DNA of 64,000 nucleotides, from contig JAYWHR010000055.1 of the NCBI GenBank assembly GCA_043777675.1, positions 1 to 64,000 on the forward strand. The letters are read 5' to 3'. The notes under the pieces were generated by a model. That model made no database searches. It saw only the letters and a list, made by a program, of their open reading frames with translations, and was not told where the DNA came from. Below, in pieces: positions 7,937 through 17,266 of this stretch. Positions within the stretch are counted from its first letter, which is position 1; each line of letters begins with the position of its first letter. This DNA comes from JANMDU01 sp043777675. Its GTDB lineage: Bacteria > Pseudomonadota > Gammaproteobacteria > Burkholderiales > Burkholderiaceae_C. A program made the position numbers and the translations under genes.

Positions 7937-8019
7937 AACATCCAAAGGAGACTCTCTTCTAACCTGGATGGCAGGTGTGATGCGAACATCACACCTTGCA
8001 GTTCAAATTCAATACTGGA

Positions 8020-9537
8020 TTAGCGGTTGTAGGCCGTCTCGCCGTGGCTGGAAATGTCGAGGCCTTCGCGTTCTTCTTCTTCAGAGACGCGCAGGCCGAT
8101 CACGAGATCCACAAGCTTGAAGGCAATGAAGGCAACGACCGCTGACCAGACGATGGTAATCAGCACGCCTTGCAACTGAATCCACACTTGGCCGCCGATG
8201 CTGTACCCTTCGCCGACTTTGTTGGTCACGTAGTCATACACGCCTGTGCCGCCCAGCGATGGCGCTGCAAACACGCCGGTGAGCAAAGCGCCCACAATGC
8301 CGCCCACGCCGTGCACGCCAAACACATCGAGCGAATCATCTGCGCCGAGCATGCGCTTGAGGCCATTGACGCCCCACAGGCAAGCAAAACCAGAGATCAA
8401 GCCAATGATGATCGCGCCCATCGGGCCCACAAAACCGCAAGCTGGGGTAATGGCCACGAGGCCAGCTACTGCACCAGAAGCAGCACCGAGCATGGATGCT
8501 TTGCCTTTGGCTAACGCTTCGCCGGTAATCCAAGCTAGAGCAGCAGCAGCAGTAGCCAGCAAGGTGTTGATGAAGGCTAAAGCAGTCAGGCCGTTGGCTT
8601 CGAGGTTGGAGCCAGCATTGAAGCCAAACCAGCCGAACCAGAGCATCGCTGCGCCAACCATCGTCAGAGTCAAGCTATGCGGTGTCATGGATTCTTTACC
8701 ATAGCCAATACGCTTGCCGATCACATAAGCACCAACCAAGCCAGCAACAGCGGCGTTGATATGAACTACAGTGCCGCCTGCGAAATCAAGTGCGCCTTTG
8801 GTCCACAAGATACCGGCAGCCGCTTGTACTTTTTCAAGTGAAGCAGCATCGGTGATCGCATCTGGGCCAGCCCAATACCACACCATGTGAGCGATGGGGA
8901 TATAAGCGAAGGTGAACCACAACACACTGAAAGCCAACACGGCAGAGAATTTGATTCGCTCAGCAAATGCACCCACGATCAGAGCGCAAGTAATCGCCGC
9001 AAAAGTCGCTTGGAAAGCTACAAACGAGAGTTCTGGAATCACGACGCCCTTTGAAAAGGTCGCGGCCACAGAATCAGGTGTGATGCCTTTCAAGAAGAGC
9101 TTGTCAAAGCCGCCAAAGAATTTGCCGTCACCGCCAAACGTCAGTGTGTAGCCGTAAATTGCCCAGAGCAAATAAATGAGCGCGCTGACGACGAAGACTT
9201 GCATCAACACCGAAAGCATATTTTTGCTGCGCACTAAGCCGCCATAGAACAGCGCAAGGCCGGGAATCGTCATGAAAATCACGAGCGCAGTCGCAATCGT
9301 CATCCAAGCGGTATCGCCTTTATTGGGCACGGGTGCAGGAGCAGCAGCTGGCGTCGCAGCCGGCGCTGCCGTAGCAGCGGCCGGAGTGGCAGCAGCTGCA
9401 GGCTTGGCTTCAGAAGCAGCTGCTGCTGCAGCAGCAGCAGAGGCTGGCGCTGCCGTGGTGGCGGTTTGAGCGACAGCAAAGCCGGTGCCCATAACCAGCG
9501 TCCAGCCGAGGGCGAGAGAGGTGAGGAGTTTTTTCAT
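8020..9537 (-). CDS. amtB: Ammonium transporter, Amt/AmtB family
   Basis: 505 aa inner-membrane channel for ammonium. A cleavable signal-like start (MKKLLTSLALGWTLVMGTGFAVA) is followed by an unusually Ala/Pro-rich stretch (about 24-72) before the first membrane segment. Typical Amt motifs follow: GLALFYGGLVRSKN near 95-108, WPGPDA-like MVWYWAGPDAITD, DFAGGTVVHINAAVAGL near 255, and FGVHGVGGIVGALLTGVFA near 405. The C-terminal tail (EEEEREGLDISSHGE) is the cytosolic segment that meets PII. Encoded 20 bp after glnK, matching the conserved GlnK-AmtB pair: GlnK plugs the channel when nitrogen is plentiful. Ends before a good terminator. Confidence 0.97.
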   Translation of the reverse strand: MKKLLTSLALGWTLVMGTGFAVAQTATTAAPASAAAAAAAASEAKPAAAATPAAATAAPAATPAAAPAPVPNKGDTAWMTIATALVIFMTIPGLALFYGGLVRSKNMLSVLMQVFVVSALIYLLWAIYGYTLTFGGDGKFFGGFDKLFLKGITPDSVAATFSKGVVIPELSFVAFQATFAAITCALIVGAFAERIKFSAVLAFSVLWFTFAYIPIAHMVWYWAGPDAITDAASLEKVQAAAGILWTKGALDFAGGTVVHINAAVAGLVGAYVIGKRIGYGKESMTPHSLTLTMVGAAMLWFGWFGFNAGSNLEANGLTALAFINTLLATAAAALAWITGEALAKGKASMLGAASGAVAGLVAITPACGFVGPMGAIIIGLISGFACLWGVNGLKRMLGADDSLDVFGVHGVGGIVGALLTGVFAAPSLGGTGVYDYVTNKVGEGYSIGGQVWIQLQGVLITIVWSAVVAFIAFKLVDLVIGLRVSEEEEREGLDISSHGETAYNR

Positions 9538-9557
9538 AGGATCACTCTTTGAGGGGA

Positions 9558-9896
9558 TTACAGGGCTTCTTTGCCGGTCTCGCCGGTACGGATACGGATG
9601 ACCTGCTCAAGGTCGTACACAAAAATCTTGCCATCGCCGATCTTGCCGGTGCGGGCTGCGCCTTCGATGGCTTCGATCACGCGCTCAACCAAATCATCAG
9701 CCACAGCGGCTTCCAATTTGACTTTCGGCAGAAAATCAACCACATACTCCGCTCCTCGATAAAGCTCGGTATGTCCCTTTTGCCGACCAAAGCCTTTGAC
9801 TTCAGTCACGGTAATGCCCTGCACGCCCATCCCAGAGAGCGCTTCACGCACTTCATCCAGCTTGAACGGTTTGATAATGGCGGTGACAAGTTTCAT
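9558..9896 (-). CDS. glnK: PII nitrogen regulatory protein GlnK
   Basis: 112 aa, the standard PII length. MKLVTAIIKPFKLDEVREAL at the N-terminus, the T-loop with the uridylylated Tyr in HTELYRGAEYVVDFLPK (about 44-60), and TGKIGDGKIFV (about 83-93) of the B/C-loops are all present. It senses ATP/ADP and 2-oxoglutarate and gates the adjacent AmtB. The assignment to GlnK rather than GlnB rests on linkage to amt. It sits 29 bp after the porin gene and 20 bp before amt, in what appears to be one sigma-54-driven operon. Confidence 0.95.
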   Translation of the reverse strand: MKLVTAIIKPFKLDEVREALSGMGVQGITVTEVKGFGRQKGHTELYRGAEYVVDFLPKVKLEAAVADDLVERVIEAIEGAARTGKIGDGKIFVYDLEQVIRIRTGETGKEAL

Positions 9897-9925
9897 GTGT
9901 TTTCCTTGTAATGACTGCTTGTGGA

Positions 9926-10699
9926 TCAGAAGCTATATTTAGCGCCAAGCACTACGGTACCGTTACCGATATATTTGCCATTGGCGTCTGTATAAAACGC
10001 TTTTTTAGCATTCGTACCGATTGCTGCGGCCGTCAAAGTCAGGCCATTTCCCATGTCTTTTGCAATTGTCAGCGAGTAATCCGTGTAGTTGAAGTCTTTG
10101 TTGTTCTTCACTTTCTGCACGCCAACGTGGGGGGTCAGGGTAAAGCCATTGCCCAAATCAACAGCAGCGCTCACATCAAAGTAATCGCTACCGGAACTCT
10201 TCAAAAAGCCTAAGAATGTGCCTGTGCTGCGGCTGTACTTGGCTGTGAACATTTTGTAGGTTAACGCACCGTAGATCTCAGTGGTATCGGCGTTTGTCAC
10301 AAGGCCAGCTCCGGGTGTGCCTGCAGCGCCAGAGTTGTTACCCGGATACAGGTAGCCAATGACACCCACATCAAAACCAAAGTCAGTTGCAATCTCACCT
10401 TTGTAGCCGCCGTACAGATCAACCTCCAGATTGCCTTTGGTCGCGCCGTTGAAATCTTTGATCCATTTCACATTGGAACCCCATGCGCCGAGATAGAAGC
10501 CGTTTTTATGCGCGAAATCCAAACCGCCTTGCAGGGCTGGTTTTTTCGATGTCTGTGTAATGCCGCGGAAACGATAGTCTGTCACAGCCCCCACGTTAAA
10601 ACTCAGCGTGTAGTCTGGCTCAGGTGCTTTTGCTTGGGCAAATGCGCTTGCAGCAGCAAATGCAAGGACGGCAGCGATGGAGATTTTTGAGAGTTTCAT
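9926..10699 (-). CDS. TorF-family putative outer-membrane porin
   Basis: 257 aa. The start at 10699 (MKLSKISIAAVLAFAAASAFA) follows AAAGGAAAAAC on the minus strand, a good binding site, and gives a clean signal peptide. The mature part begins with DYTLSFNVGAVTDYRFRGIT, the signature of the TorF/gcw_chp porin-like family, and ends in a beta-strand with terminal Phe (VVLGAKYSF), as outer-membrane barrels do. It is the first gene of the nitrogen operon, so it may allow nitrogenous solutes across the outer membrane; that is inferred from position and promoter. Confidence 0.85.
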   Translation of the reverse strand: MKLSKISIAAVLAFAAASAFAQAKAPEPDYTLSFNVGAVTDYRFRGITQTSKKPALQGGLDFAHKNGFYLGAWGSNVKWIKDFNGATKGNLEVDLYGGYKGEIATDFGFDVGVIGYLYPGNNSGAAGTPGAGLVTNADTTEIYGALTYKMFTAKYSRSTGTFLGFLKSSGSDYFDVSAAVDLGNGFTLTPHVGVQKVKNNKDFNYTDYSLTIAKDMGNGLTLTAAAIGTNAKKAFYTDANGKYIGNGTVVLGAKYSF

Positions 10700-10745
10700 G
10701 TTTTTCCTTTGGAGTATCAATAAAAATGAATTTGATGCATCAACA

Positions 10746-10763
10746 TTGCATAGATCGTGCCAA
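10746..10763 (-). promoter_or_regulatory. Sigma-54 (RpoN) promoter of the porin-glnK-amt operon
   Basis: The minus strand reads TTGGCACGATCTATGCAA, matching the -24/-12 consensus TTGGCACG-N4-TTGCW with one mismatch in the -12 element. It ends 47 bp upstream of the porin start, placing transcription start about 35 nt before the ATG. Activation by NtrC under nitrogen limitation is expected; only a weak half-site (TTGCACC near 10913) is visible upstream. Confidence 0.75.
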
Positions 10764-10938
10764 TCGATACGGCTTCTACTTCACCGGATTTGATATGTTC
10801 AATCCTTTGTTAAAAAGGGCTAACTAGAATAGAATATGTTTTTAAATACAGTATTTGCCTTGAGCCTCCTGTTTATTAACTTGCCACGATGTCGTTTTTA
10901 ATTAAAAACAAAAATTGCACCAAATTAGGGATTAATGT

Positions 10939-12516
10939 ATGTCAGGCTTTTCTTTGGTGCATTCTCGAGCTTTATTGGGTTTGCGCGCCCTATCGGTGCA
11001 AGTTGAGGTTCATTTGGCCAATGGTTTACCAAGTTTTACTTTGGTGGGCTTGGCCGATACAGAAGTCAAAGAGGCTCGCGAGCGCGTGCGCTCTGCTATC
11101 GCCAATGCGGGGTTGGAGTTTCCGACGAACAAGCGCATTACGGTGAATTTAGCCCCTGCTGATATTCCGAAGGATTCAGGCCGCTTCGATTTACCGATTG
11201 CCTTAGGCATTCTGGCTGCCAGCGGGCAGATTGATGGTGCCAAACTGGTAGGTCATGAATTCGCAGGTGAGCTCTCACTCTCGGGGCAGCTTCGGCCCGT
11301 ACAAGGAGCTTTGGCGATGGCGTTGGGAATGGCCTTGCAGCACGGCGATGCATCCGGGGTGTTACCCGTGTTGGTGCTGCCGGAGGGTAGCGCCGAAGAG
11401 GCTAGCCTTGTGCCTGATGCACGCGTGGTGCGCGTGGCGCATTTGCTAGATGTTGTGGCGCGTTTTGCACCTGATAAAGCTCAAGATCAAGCTGCGCCAC
11501 CAACGGATACCGGCTGGACGATTCTGCAATCTCCTGATCGCAAGGCCAGTGCGGTGCATACGGATATGAGAGAAGTTAAAGGCCAACAGGCGGCCAAGCG
11601 CGCGCTGGAAATTGCTGCAGCAGGTGGCCACAGCGTCTTGATGGTGGGCGCGCCGGGCACGGGCAAATCCATGTTGGCGCACCGCTTTGCCAGCATCTTG
11701 CCGCCTATGACCACGCAAGAAGCACTCGAATCTGCTGCCGTGCTTAGCTTAGCCGGGCAATTCAAGCCGGCTCTTTGGGCGCAGCGCGTGGTTCAATCGC
11801 CTCATCACACAGCCAGCGCTGTGGCGTTGGTAGGAGGCGGTTCGCCGCCTCGGCCTGGCGAGATTTCTTTGGCGCATGAAGGCGTGCTTTTTCTCGATGA
11901 GTTGCCTCATTTTCCGAGGGCATCGCTAGAAGCCTTGCGCGAGCCCTTAGAAACGGGGCAGATCAGCATTTCTCGCGCAGCGCAACGGGCTACATTTCCA
12001 GCGCGGTTTCAGCTGATTGCAGCGATGAACCCCTGTCAATGTGGCCATTTGGGCTCTCGCTTGAAGGCTTGTAAATGCACGCCCGATCAGGTGGATCGCT
12101 ATCAGGGCAAGCTGTCCGGCCCACTGCTGGATCGTATTGATATTCATGTGGAAGTGCTCTCGCTTGCGCCCGAAGAGTTGCTTAACGCTTCTGTTCAAAG
12201 CAATGCGATGAAAGCGATCGAGACGAGTGCTGAAATCACACAGCGCGTTGTGAAAGCGCGAGAGCGTAGCCTCGCGCGGCAAGGGCAGCTCAATCGCGCT
12301 TTAGAAGGCAAAGCGCTTGATGAGCAAATTTTGCTGGATGACGCTGCCCGAAAATTTCTCAATACCGCTGCAGCACGATTGGGCTGGTCGGGTCGCTCCA
12401 TTCATCGCGCTCTGCGCGTGGCGCGCACAATTGCGGATTTAGCGGGATCGCAAGGCACGCAGGTCACGCATGTGGCTGAGGCGATTCAGTATCGCCGAGC
12501 GCTCAAAGCGAGTTAG
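10939..12516 (+). CDS. comM: YifB/ComM-family magnesium chelatase-like AAA+ ATPase
   Basis: 525 aa. Domains in order: N-terminal Lon-protease-like domain (about 1-170, with HLANGLPSFTLVGLADTEVKE), then an AAA+ module with Walker A GAPGTGKSMLAHR near 240-252 and Walker B VLFLDELPHF near 315-324, a Cys cluster CQCGHLGSRLKACKC near 360-374, and the Mg-chelatase C-terminal helical part. ComM homologues act as helicases that extend strand exchange in natural transformation; that role is from family knowledge. The start at 10939 matches family N-termini (MSGFSLVHSRALLGL). Its stop overlaps the convergent rsmA stop by 4 bp. Confidence 0.93.
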   Translation: MSGFSLVHSRALLGLRALSVQVEVHLANGLPSFTLVGLADTEVKEARERVRSAIANAGLEFPTNKRITVNLAPADIPKDSGRFDLPIALGILAASGQIDGAKLVGHEFAGELSLSGQLRPVQGALAMALGMALQHGDASGVLPVLVLPEGSAEEASLVPDARVVRVAHLLDVVARFAPDKAQDQAAPPTDTGWTILQSPDRKASAVHTDMREVKGQQAAKRALEIAAAGGHSVLMVGAPGTGKSMLAHRFASILPPMTTQEALESAAVLSLAGQFKPALWAQRVVQSPHHTASAVALVGGGSPPRPGEISLAHEGVLFLDELPHFPRASLEALREPLETGQISISRAAQRATFPARFQLIAAMNPCQCGHLGSRLKACKCTPDQVDRYQGKLSGPLLDRIDIHVEVLSLAPEELLNASVQSNAMKAIETSAEITQRVVKARERSLARQGQLNRALEGKALDEQILLDDAARKFLNTAAARLGWSGRSIHRALRVARTIADLAGSQGTQVTHVAEAIQYRRALKAS

Positions 12517-13295
12517 CTAAGAGCTTGCGCAATTCCCACATACTCAGCTACCGAGACTTCTTCTGCGCGGCGTTGCACATCGAAATGGCCTTCGAATCCC
12601 TTTTCATCGAGCCAACGCCCCAGCGTGTGGCGCAATATCTTGCGGCGCTGACTGAAAGCGACCTTCACTAACTCTTCGAGGATCTCCGGCTTCAAAGCGG
12701 CAGGCTGCTCGCGCGGAATCATTCTCACCACAGCGCTTTGCACGCGTGGCGGTGGATCAAAAGCCTCTGGCGGCACATGCAGAAAATTTTCCATGGCATA
12801 GCGCCATTGCAACATGACAGAGAGCCGCCCGTACTCGGCCGTAGCGGGTTTCGCCACCATCCGCTCAATCACTTCTTTTTGCAACATGAAATGCTGATCG
12901 ATGATGCGATCCGCAAAGGGTAAAAGATGAAACAAAATGGGCGTGGAGATGTTGTAGGGTAGATTGCCAACGACGCGTATCTGGGCTGATTTTGCTACAT
13001 TTTCAGTAGCGCCCCGCGCATATTTCATGCCGGCAAAATCAACTTTTAATACATCAGATTCAATCACCGTCACGTGTTGGCGGCTTCGCCAGTGCGCCGC
13101 TAAATCACGATCTAGCTCCACCACTGTAATCTGCCCTAGCCGAGTCAGTAGGGGTTGTGTGAGCGCGCCCAAGCCTGGGCCAATCTCAATCATGATGTCA
13201 GTGGGCTGAGGGTCAATCTGTGAGACGATGCTTTCAATCAATGCGCCGTCCACCAGGAAATGCTGGCCAAAGCGCTTGCGAGGAATATGCTTCAC
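12513..13295 (-). CDS. rsmA: 16S rRNA (A1518/A1519-N6,N6)-dimethyltransferase
   Basis: 260 aa KsgA/RsmA. MKHIPRKRFGQHFLVD is the canonical N-terminus; IEIGPGLGALTQPLL (about 37-51) is SAM motif I, NLPYNISTPILFHLL near 110 is the catalytic motif IV, and EVIERMVAKP follows. It methylates two adenines in helix 45 of 16S rRNA late in 30S assembly. Residues about 87-100 (FAGMKYARGATENVAK), directly before the RVVGNLPYN catalytic strand, are encoded by a sense copy of the dispersed repeat and look like an insertion relative to other KsgA proteins. It lies 32 bp after surA; pdxA, often between them, is absent. Confidence 0.95.
   Translation of the reverse strand: MKHIPRKRFGQHFLVDGALIESIVSQIDPQPTDIMIEIGPGLGALTQPLLTRLGQITVVELDRDLAAHWRSRQHVTVIESDVLKVDFAGMKYARGATENVAKSAQIRVVGNLPYNISTPILFHLLPFADRIIDQHFMLQKEVIERMVAKPATAEYGRLSVMLQWRYAMENFLHVPPEAFDPPPRVQSAVVRMIPREQPAALKPEILEELVKVAFSQRRKILRHTLGRWLDEKGFEGHFDVQRRAEEVSVAEYVGIAQALS
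12996..13035 (-). repeat. Dispersed 44-bp element, copy 5 (inside rsmA)
   Basis: Minus strand TGCCGGCATGAAATATGCGC, then GGCGCTACTGAAAATGTA. Sense orientation; encodes AGMKYARGATENV. Confidence 0.75.
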
Positions 13296-13327
13296 GCTAG
13301 TTCAACCATCGCGTTTTGCTTGCCCAT

Positions 13328-14734
13328 TTACTGAGGAAGCTCACGCAGCTCAACATAGGCACGAGCTCGCAAGTCTTGAGCCCAAGCGATAAAGGCCTCA
13401 TCAAGCTTTTTATCGCGCAAGGCGGCGCGTGCCGCTTCGCGTTGTTCGCGCGCATCCATCTTGCGCTCACGTCGCTCCAGCACTTGAATCAGGTGCACGC
13501 CAAAGCGAGACACCAACGGCTCGGAGACTTGGGTGGACCCCAATGAATTCATGACTTCTTCAAACTCAGGCACAAATTGCCCCGGCACAGCCCAGCCCAG
13601 ATCACCGCCTTCGCGTGCGGAGCCATCTTGCGAGTTATCTTTGGCGGCAGTGGCGAAATCTAGCCCGGCCACGATGCGTTTTCGCAGTTCAACCAGCCGC
13701 TCACGCGCCGCAGACTCACTTAACTGCGGCCCTGTGCGGAGCAAAATGTGCCGGGCGCGCGTTTGCGGCACAGTAAGATTTGCCAAACTCTGCTGGCGCT
13801 TGTCCAAGACTTTGAGCACATGAAAGCCAGCGCCCGAGCGCACGGGCGCTGCTATGCCGCCTGACCGCAGGTTCTGCGTCGTGTCGGCAAACAGGCTGGG
13901 ATAGCGATCAATGCTGCGCAAACCCATTTCTCCTCCGTTGCTGCGCGCTCCAGGCACATCAGACATGTCACGTGCAATGGCTGCGAAATCTTCTCCCGCT
14001 CTTGCGCGTTCAAAAGCGCGCTGAGCTTTAGCCGCCAGCGGAGCAACTTGGGCCTCAGTGGCGTTCTCGGGCACTGCAATCAATATTTGGGCGAGATTGA
14101 TTTCGATCTCGCCTGTAGCGGAATCGCTTTGTTCGCGTATGAAGGCATCCAAATCGGATTCACTGATTCGAACCCGCGACTCCACCTCACGCTCGCGAAC
14201 GCGCTGCAGCAAAAGCTCTTCACGCAGGTTGTTTCGCAGCGTTGTTATATCCAGACCATCTTGGCGCATGCGCTGGCTCAGCTGCTCGGCGCTCAATTGA
14301 TTTTGCCGAGCAATGTTTTGTACGGCGTTATCGACGGCTTGATTCTCAACGCGAATACCGTTTTCCTTGGCCAGTTGAAGCTGCGTTCGCTCGCTAATCA
14401 AGCGCTCCAACACTTGACTAAAAAGTTCTTGTCGCGAAGGCAGTGTGCCTCCCCTGGCACTAAGCTGTTGCTCAATTTGAAGCATGCGATTTCGCACTTC
14501 TTGGTTGGTGATGGGCTCAGAATTGACAATGGCGACGATGAAATCGGCGCTGCGTTGTGATGTATCTTGCGCGGCTCGTCCTAGGTTGAGTGAAGGGCTG
14601 GCCCTTAACGTTTGTGCAGAAACAGAAGCCGAAATCACGCCTAGCACCACACTCACGCAGATTGCTAAAAGGGATTGAAGAACGAACGGTTTCTTCGACG
14701 TGGCGATCAACTGAAAGGCGCGAAAAGATGGCAT
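13328..14734 (-). CDS. surA: Periplasmic peptidyl-prolyl isomerase/chaperone SurA
   Basis: 468 aa from ATG 14734 (MPSFRAF...), with a signal peptide to about residue 40 (SVVLGVISASVSAQ). A start at 14749, overlapping the lptD stop as ATGATTAA, is equally possible; the much longer open frame upstream lies inside lptD and is not likely used. After the signal: ADFIVAIVNSEPITNQEVRNRM (SurA N-domain strand and helix), then two parvulin domains, the first containing MGLRSIDRYPSLFADT (about 260-275) and the second containing ARHILLR and DLGWAVPGQFVPEFEEV (near 300 and 400). It escorts outer-membrane proteins, including LptD, whose gene lies directly upstream. Confidence 0.93.
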   Translation of the reverse strand: MPSFRAFQLIATSKKPFVLQSLLAICVSVVLGVISASVSAQTLRASPSLNLGRAAQDTSQRSADFIVAIVNSEPITNQEVRNRMLQIEQQLSARGGTLPSRQELFSQVLERLISERTQLQLAKENGIRVENQAVDNAVQNIARQNQLSAEQLSQRMRQDGLDITTLRNNLREELLLQRVREREVESRVRISESDLDAFIREQSDSATGEIEINLAQILIAVPENATEAQVAPLAAKAQRAFERARAGEDFAAIARDMSDVPGARSNGGEMGLRSIDRYPSLFADTTQNLRSGGIAAPVRSGAGFHVLKVLDKRQQSLANLTVPQTRARHILLRTGPQLSESAARERLVELRKRIVAGLDFATAAKDNSQDGSAREGGDLGWAVPGQFVPEFEEVMNSLGSTQVSEPLVSRFGVHLIQVLERRERKMDAREQREAARAALRDKKLDEAFIAWAQDLRARAYVELRELPQ

Positions 14735-14741
14735 GACGGAA

Positions 14742-17165
14742 TTAATCATAGTTACTAAAGCGGCTGGGAGAAGTGCTGATTTTCTCACGGAGCAACTGAT
14801 AGCGCGGTACATTGCGTTGCAATATGGAAAGCGGGCTAGAGCCCACGCGAGCAAAACCAACGAATTCCATCTGAAATAGAACACGTTTGTTGGCGGTGGT
14901 GCTGGTGGTTTGGAGCTGCTCAACAGCGACACGAGCCAGCCAGCAGCCGCCATCGTATTCAACGCCAACTAAAGCATCGACAAGCTTTTTGTCACGCAAA
15001 CTGTAATTCAAGCGACCGACGCTGTACCACCGACCTTCGCCCAATCCTTGGCCAGCTCCCAGGTTTTGTCCCTTGTCGCCCCACAAGTCGTTCAAAGGCC
15101 ACTGCCAGCCTACATCGACTTGCTCGCTGACGTTTCTGTTGAGTCGGTAGCTTGCGCTTATCACGCGGTAATTGCTTGGCGTGTAGCGTGCGCTCAGGGT
15201 TGTGCGTTCGGAGCGCCGCGTTGTGGGTTTGAATTGCACCGTTCCATCAAAGGCCCATCGGCTATCCCAGTTGACCGTCGCGCCAAATAATGCGTCAGAA
15301 ATACGCGTGGTGTCTGGCACGCCACTGGGCAAGGTCACGCGTTGATCGCTCAAACGTATGCGCTGAGCGTAACCCAATCGCACAATCTCTACGCCGGTAC
15401 TCGGTTCGAGCAGGCGTGATGTCAGGCCGAGTGTGAGCAGGTTGTTGTCGGAAATTCGATCATTGCCGGTAAAAGCGTTCTCGCTGAAGATCGTTGCAAT
15501 GTTGAAGTCATTGGCACCACTGTCATACACCGGTAAGGATGATTGATTGCGAAACGGCGTGAAGGTATAAAACGCGCGTGGCTCTAAGGTCTGCATGAAG
15601 TTACGACCTAAATATTGCGCGTTGCGCTCTAGGATGAGGCCGCTGTCCAAACTGAACGTAGGCACCACACGCTTGGCTGAGCTGTTGCCCGCAAGCGGCC
15701 CTGAAGTCAGCGGTGCATCAAAGCTGTAAGCGCTGCTGTGTAATTGCAGCTTTGGCGTCAAAAAGCCGGCCGGCGTTAGAAATGGGCGGCTGACTTGACC
15801 CAGCGCATAGCTGCGCTGTGCGTTCGGCTGTAGCGTCAGCGCGCTCGCAGAGTTAAATCGCGTCGTGTCTAATTCAATCTGATAGTCAAAACCATTTTGA
15901 TTGAATCGGCTATACCGCCCATTGATCTGAGGTAATCGGTCATAGGGCGGTGTGATTACTGATGTGCTTTGTTGCAGAGTTTGCCACTTCAGCGCACGAC
16001 TGTAGAGCGACCACGAGCCCCTGCTCCAGGTCAAGCTGCCATCGTTAGCAAGCAAGCGCTGCGTCAGTGAGCCAGTGGCTCTGGGGAAGTCACGCCAATA
16101 GTCATCGTCACTGACCCTATTGAGCGCAAGATTGATACCTATATTGCCAACCGATGAAATACCCGGGTCAATAGAGCCACTGTGACTACTTGTCAAACCC
16201 CAGCGACTGCGATTGCGCAAGCGATCACTGGGCATCAAATCCAGACGCGCGACGCCTTGGTATTGAGGCTCCAAATAGCGAAACTCAGCACCAAAAGTTA
16301 CACCTCTGCGCGACATGATGCCTGGGTACAGGGTTGCATCACGATTGGGCGCAAGGTTCACATAGTATGGAATGGCCGTTTCCAAGCCACTGACGTTGTC
16401 GAGGTTGATGGTGGGTGGTAGCCAGCCGCTCTTGCGCGCATCGGACAACGGAAAGCTGAAATAAGGCGCACCCAAAATGGGGATGCCTTTGAACTCGAGG
16501 CGTCCATCGCTGGCCTCGCCCACGTCTGTGTCCGTATTCAAACTGACTTGCGCGGCGCGAATGATCCAATCTGGCTTGGCGCCACCCTCAGGCTCGCGCC
16601 GGCAGGTTGTGTAGCTGGCGTTTTTGATAATGGACCGCCGATCGTCCAAAAAATCGATGCGCGAAGCATCTCCATGCCCGCCATTTTTGAGCAGTTGATA
16701 GCTTGGTTCGAGTAAATAACCTTCTTGCGCATCGACACGAATTTTTGCTTCACTACCCGAATAGCTGTTACCTTCACGATTGATCTGAACGTTACCTCTT
16801 GCTGTGGCCAAATCATCCGGTTGGTAATACTCGATGCGGTCAGCGCGGATGACTGTACCTGTCCTGCGAAGCTCAGCGTTTCCCTCAATCACGGTTTCAA
16901 GATCCGGTCGCCCGGTGATGCGATCACCTTTGACATGTGTCGGCATCTGTTTCTTTTGTTCTGGGGTGAAGCGATCCTGTAAGAGGGGCGAAGACTTGAG
17001 CTTGAGAGCGGGTTGGGCATCCACAGACTGATGCTGCGTGGTGCCGGCATCCGTATTTTGCGCATAAACAGGCCATCCCGCCGAGCAAAGGCAAGCAACT
17101 GCCCAAGCAATGGGCCGTGCAGCGATGTCAGTGCGCGGATGGGGAGAGGGGCGGGGCAAACGCAT
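14742..17165 (-). CDS. lptD: LPS-assembly protein LptD
   Basis: 807 aa from ATG 17165 (a GTG lies one codon upstream). Signal peptide with small residues before AQNTDAG (about 36). The N-terminal OstA/LptA-like jellyroll (about 70-220) includes IRADRIEYYQPDDLATARGNV. The long C-terminal part is beta-barrel-like, ending DGGCWLARVAVEQLQ and VLFQMEFVG. Cys residues in YTTCRRE and GGCW are candidates for the inter-domain disulfides known in LptD. With LptE it inserts LPS in the outer leaflet. It is followed by surA with overlapping or nearly touching ends, and transcribed divergently from the AmgK-like gene. Confidence 0.94.
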   Translation of the reverse strand: MRLPRPSPHPRTDIAARPIAWAVACLCSAGWPVYAQNTDAGTTQHQSVDAQPALKLKSSPLLQDRFTPEQKKQMPTHVKGDRITGRPDLETVIEGNAELRRTGTVIRADRIEYYQPDDLATARGNVQINREGNSYSGSEAKIRVDAQEGYLLEPSYQLLKNGGHGDASRIDFLDDRRSIIKNASYTTCRREPEGGAKPDWIIRAAQVSLNTDTDVGEASDGRLEFKGIPILGAPYFSFPLSDARKSGWLPPTINLDNVSGLETAIPYYVNLAPNRDATLYPGIMSRRGVTFGAEFRYLEPQYQGVARLDLMPSDRLRNRSRWGLTSSHSGSIDPGISSVGNIGINLALNRVSDDDYWRDFPRATGSLTQRLLANDGSLTWSRGSWSLYSRALKWQTLQQSTSVITPPYDRLPQINGRYSRFNQNGFDYQIELDTTRFNSASALTLQPNAQRSYALGQVSRPFLTPAGFLTPKLQLHSSAYSFDAPLTSGPLAGNSSAKRVVPTFSLDSGLILERNAQYLGRNFMQTLEPRAFYTFTPFRNQSSLPVYDSGANDFNIATIFSENAFTGNDRISDNNLLTLGLTSRLLEPSTGVEIVRLGYAQRIRLSDQRVTLPSGVPDTTRISDALFGATVNWDSRWAFDGTVQFKPTTRRSERTTLSARYTPSNYRVISASYRLNRNVSEQVDVGWQWPLNDLWGDKGQNLGAGQGLGEGRWYSVGRLNYSLRDKKLVDALVGVEYDGGCWLARVAVEQLQTTSTTANKRVLFQMEFVGFARVGSSPLSILQRNVPRYQLLREKISTSPSRFSNYD

Positions 17166-17266
17166 CACGAGGCATGGAAGGGGAAAGAGTCAAATAAAGA
17201 AGAATTTTGCTGCCTCGGCGTGCGGCAAGAAATACAAGAGAAACAGTTTATACAATGAGATTATCC

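Noticed and set aside
9272..9469. Alanine-rich open frame on the plus strand
   Set aside because: Shadow of the Ala/Pro linker of AmtB; low complexity only.
10909..10930. NtrC binding site upstream of the sigma-54 promoter
   Set aside because: Only the half TTGCACC matches; the second half AGGGAT is far from GGTGCA. Mentioned as weak in the promoter entry.
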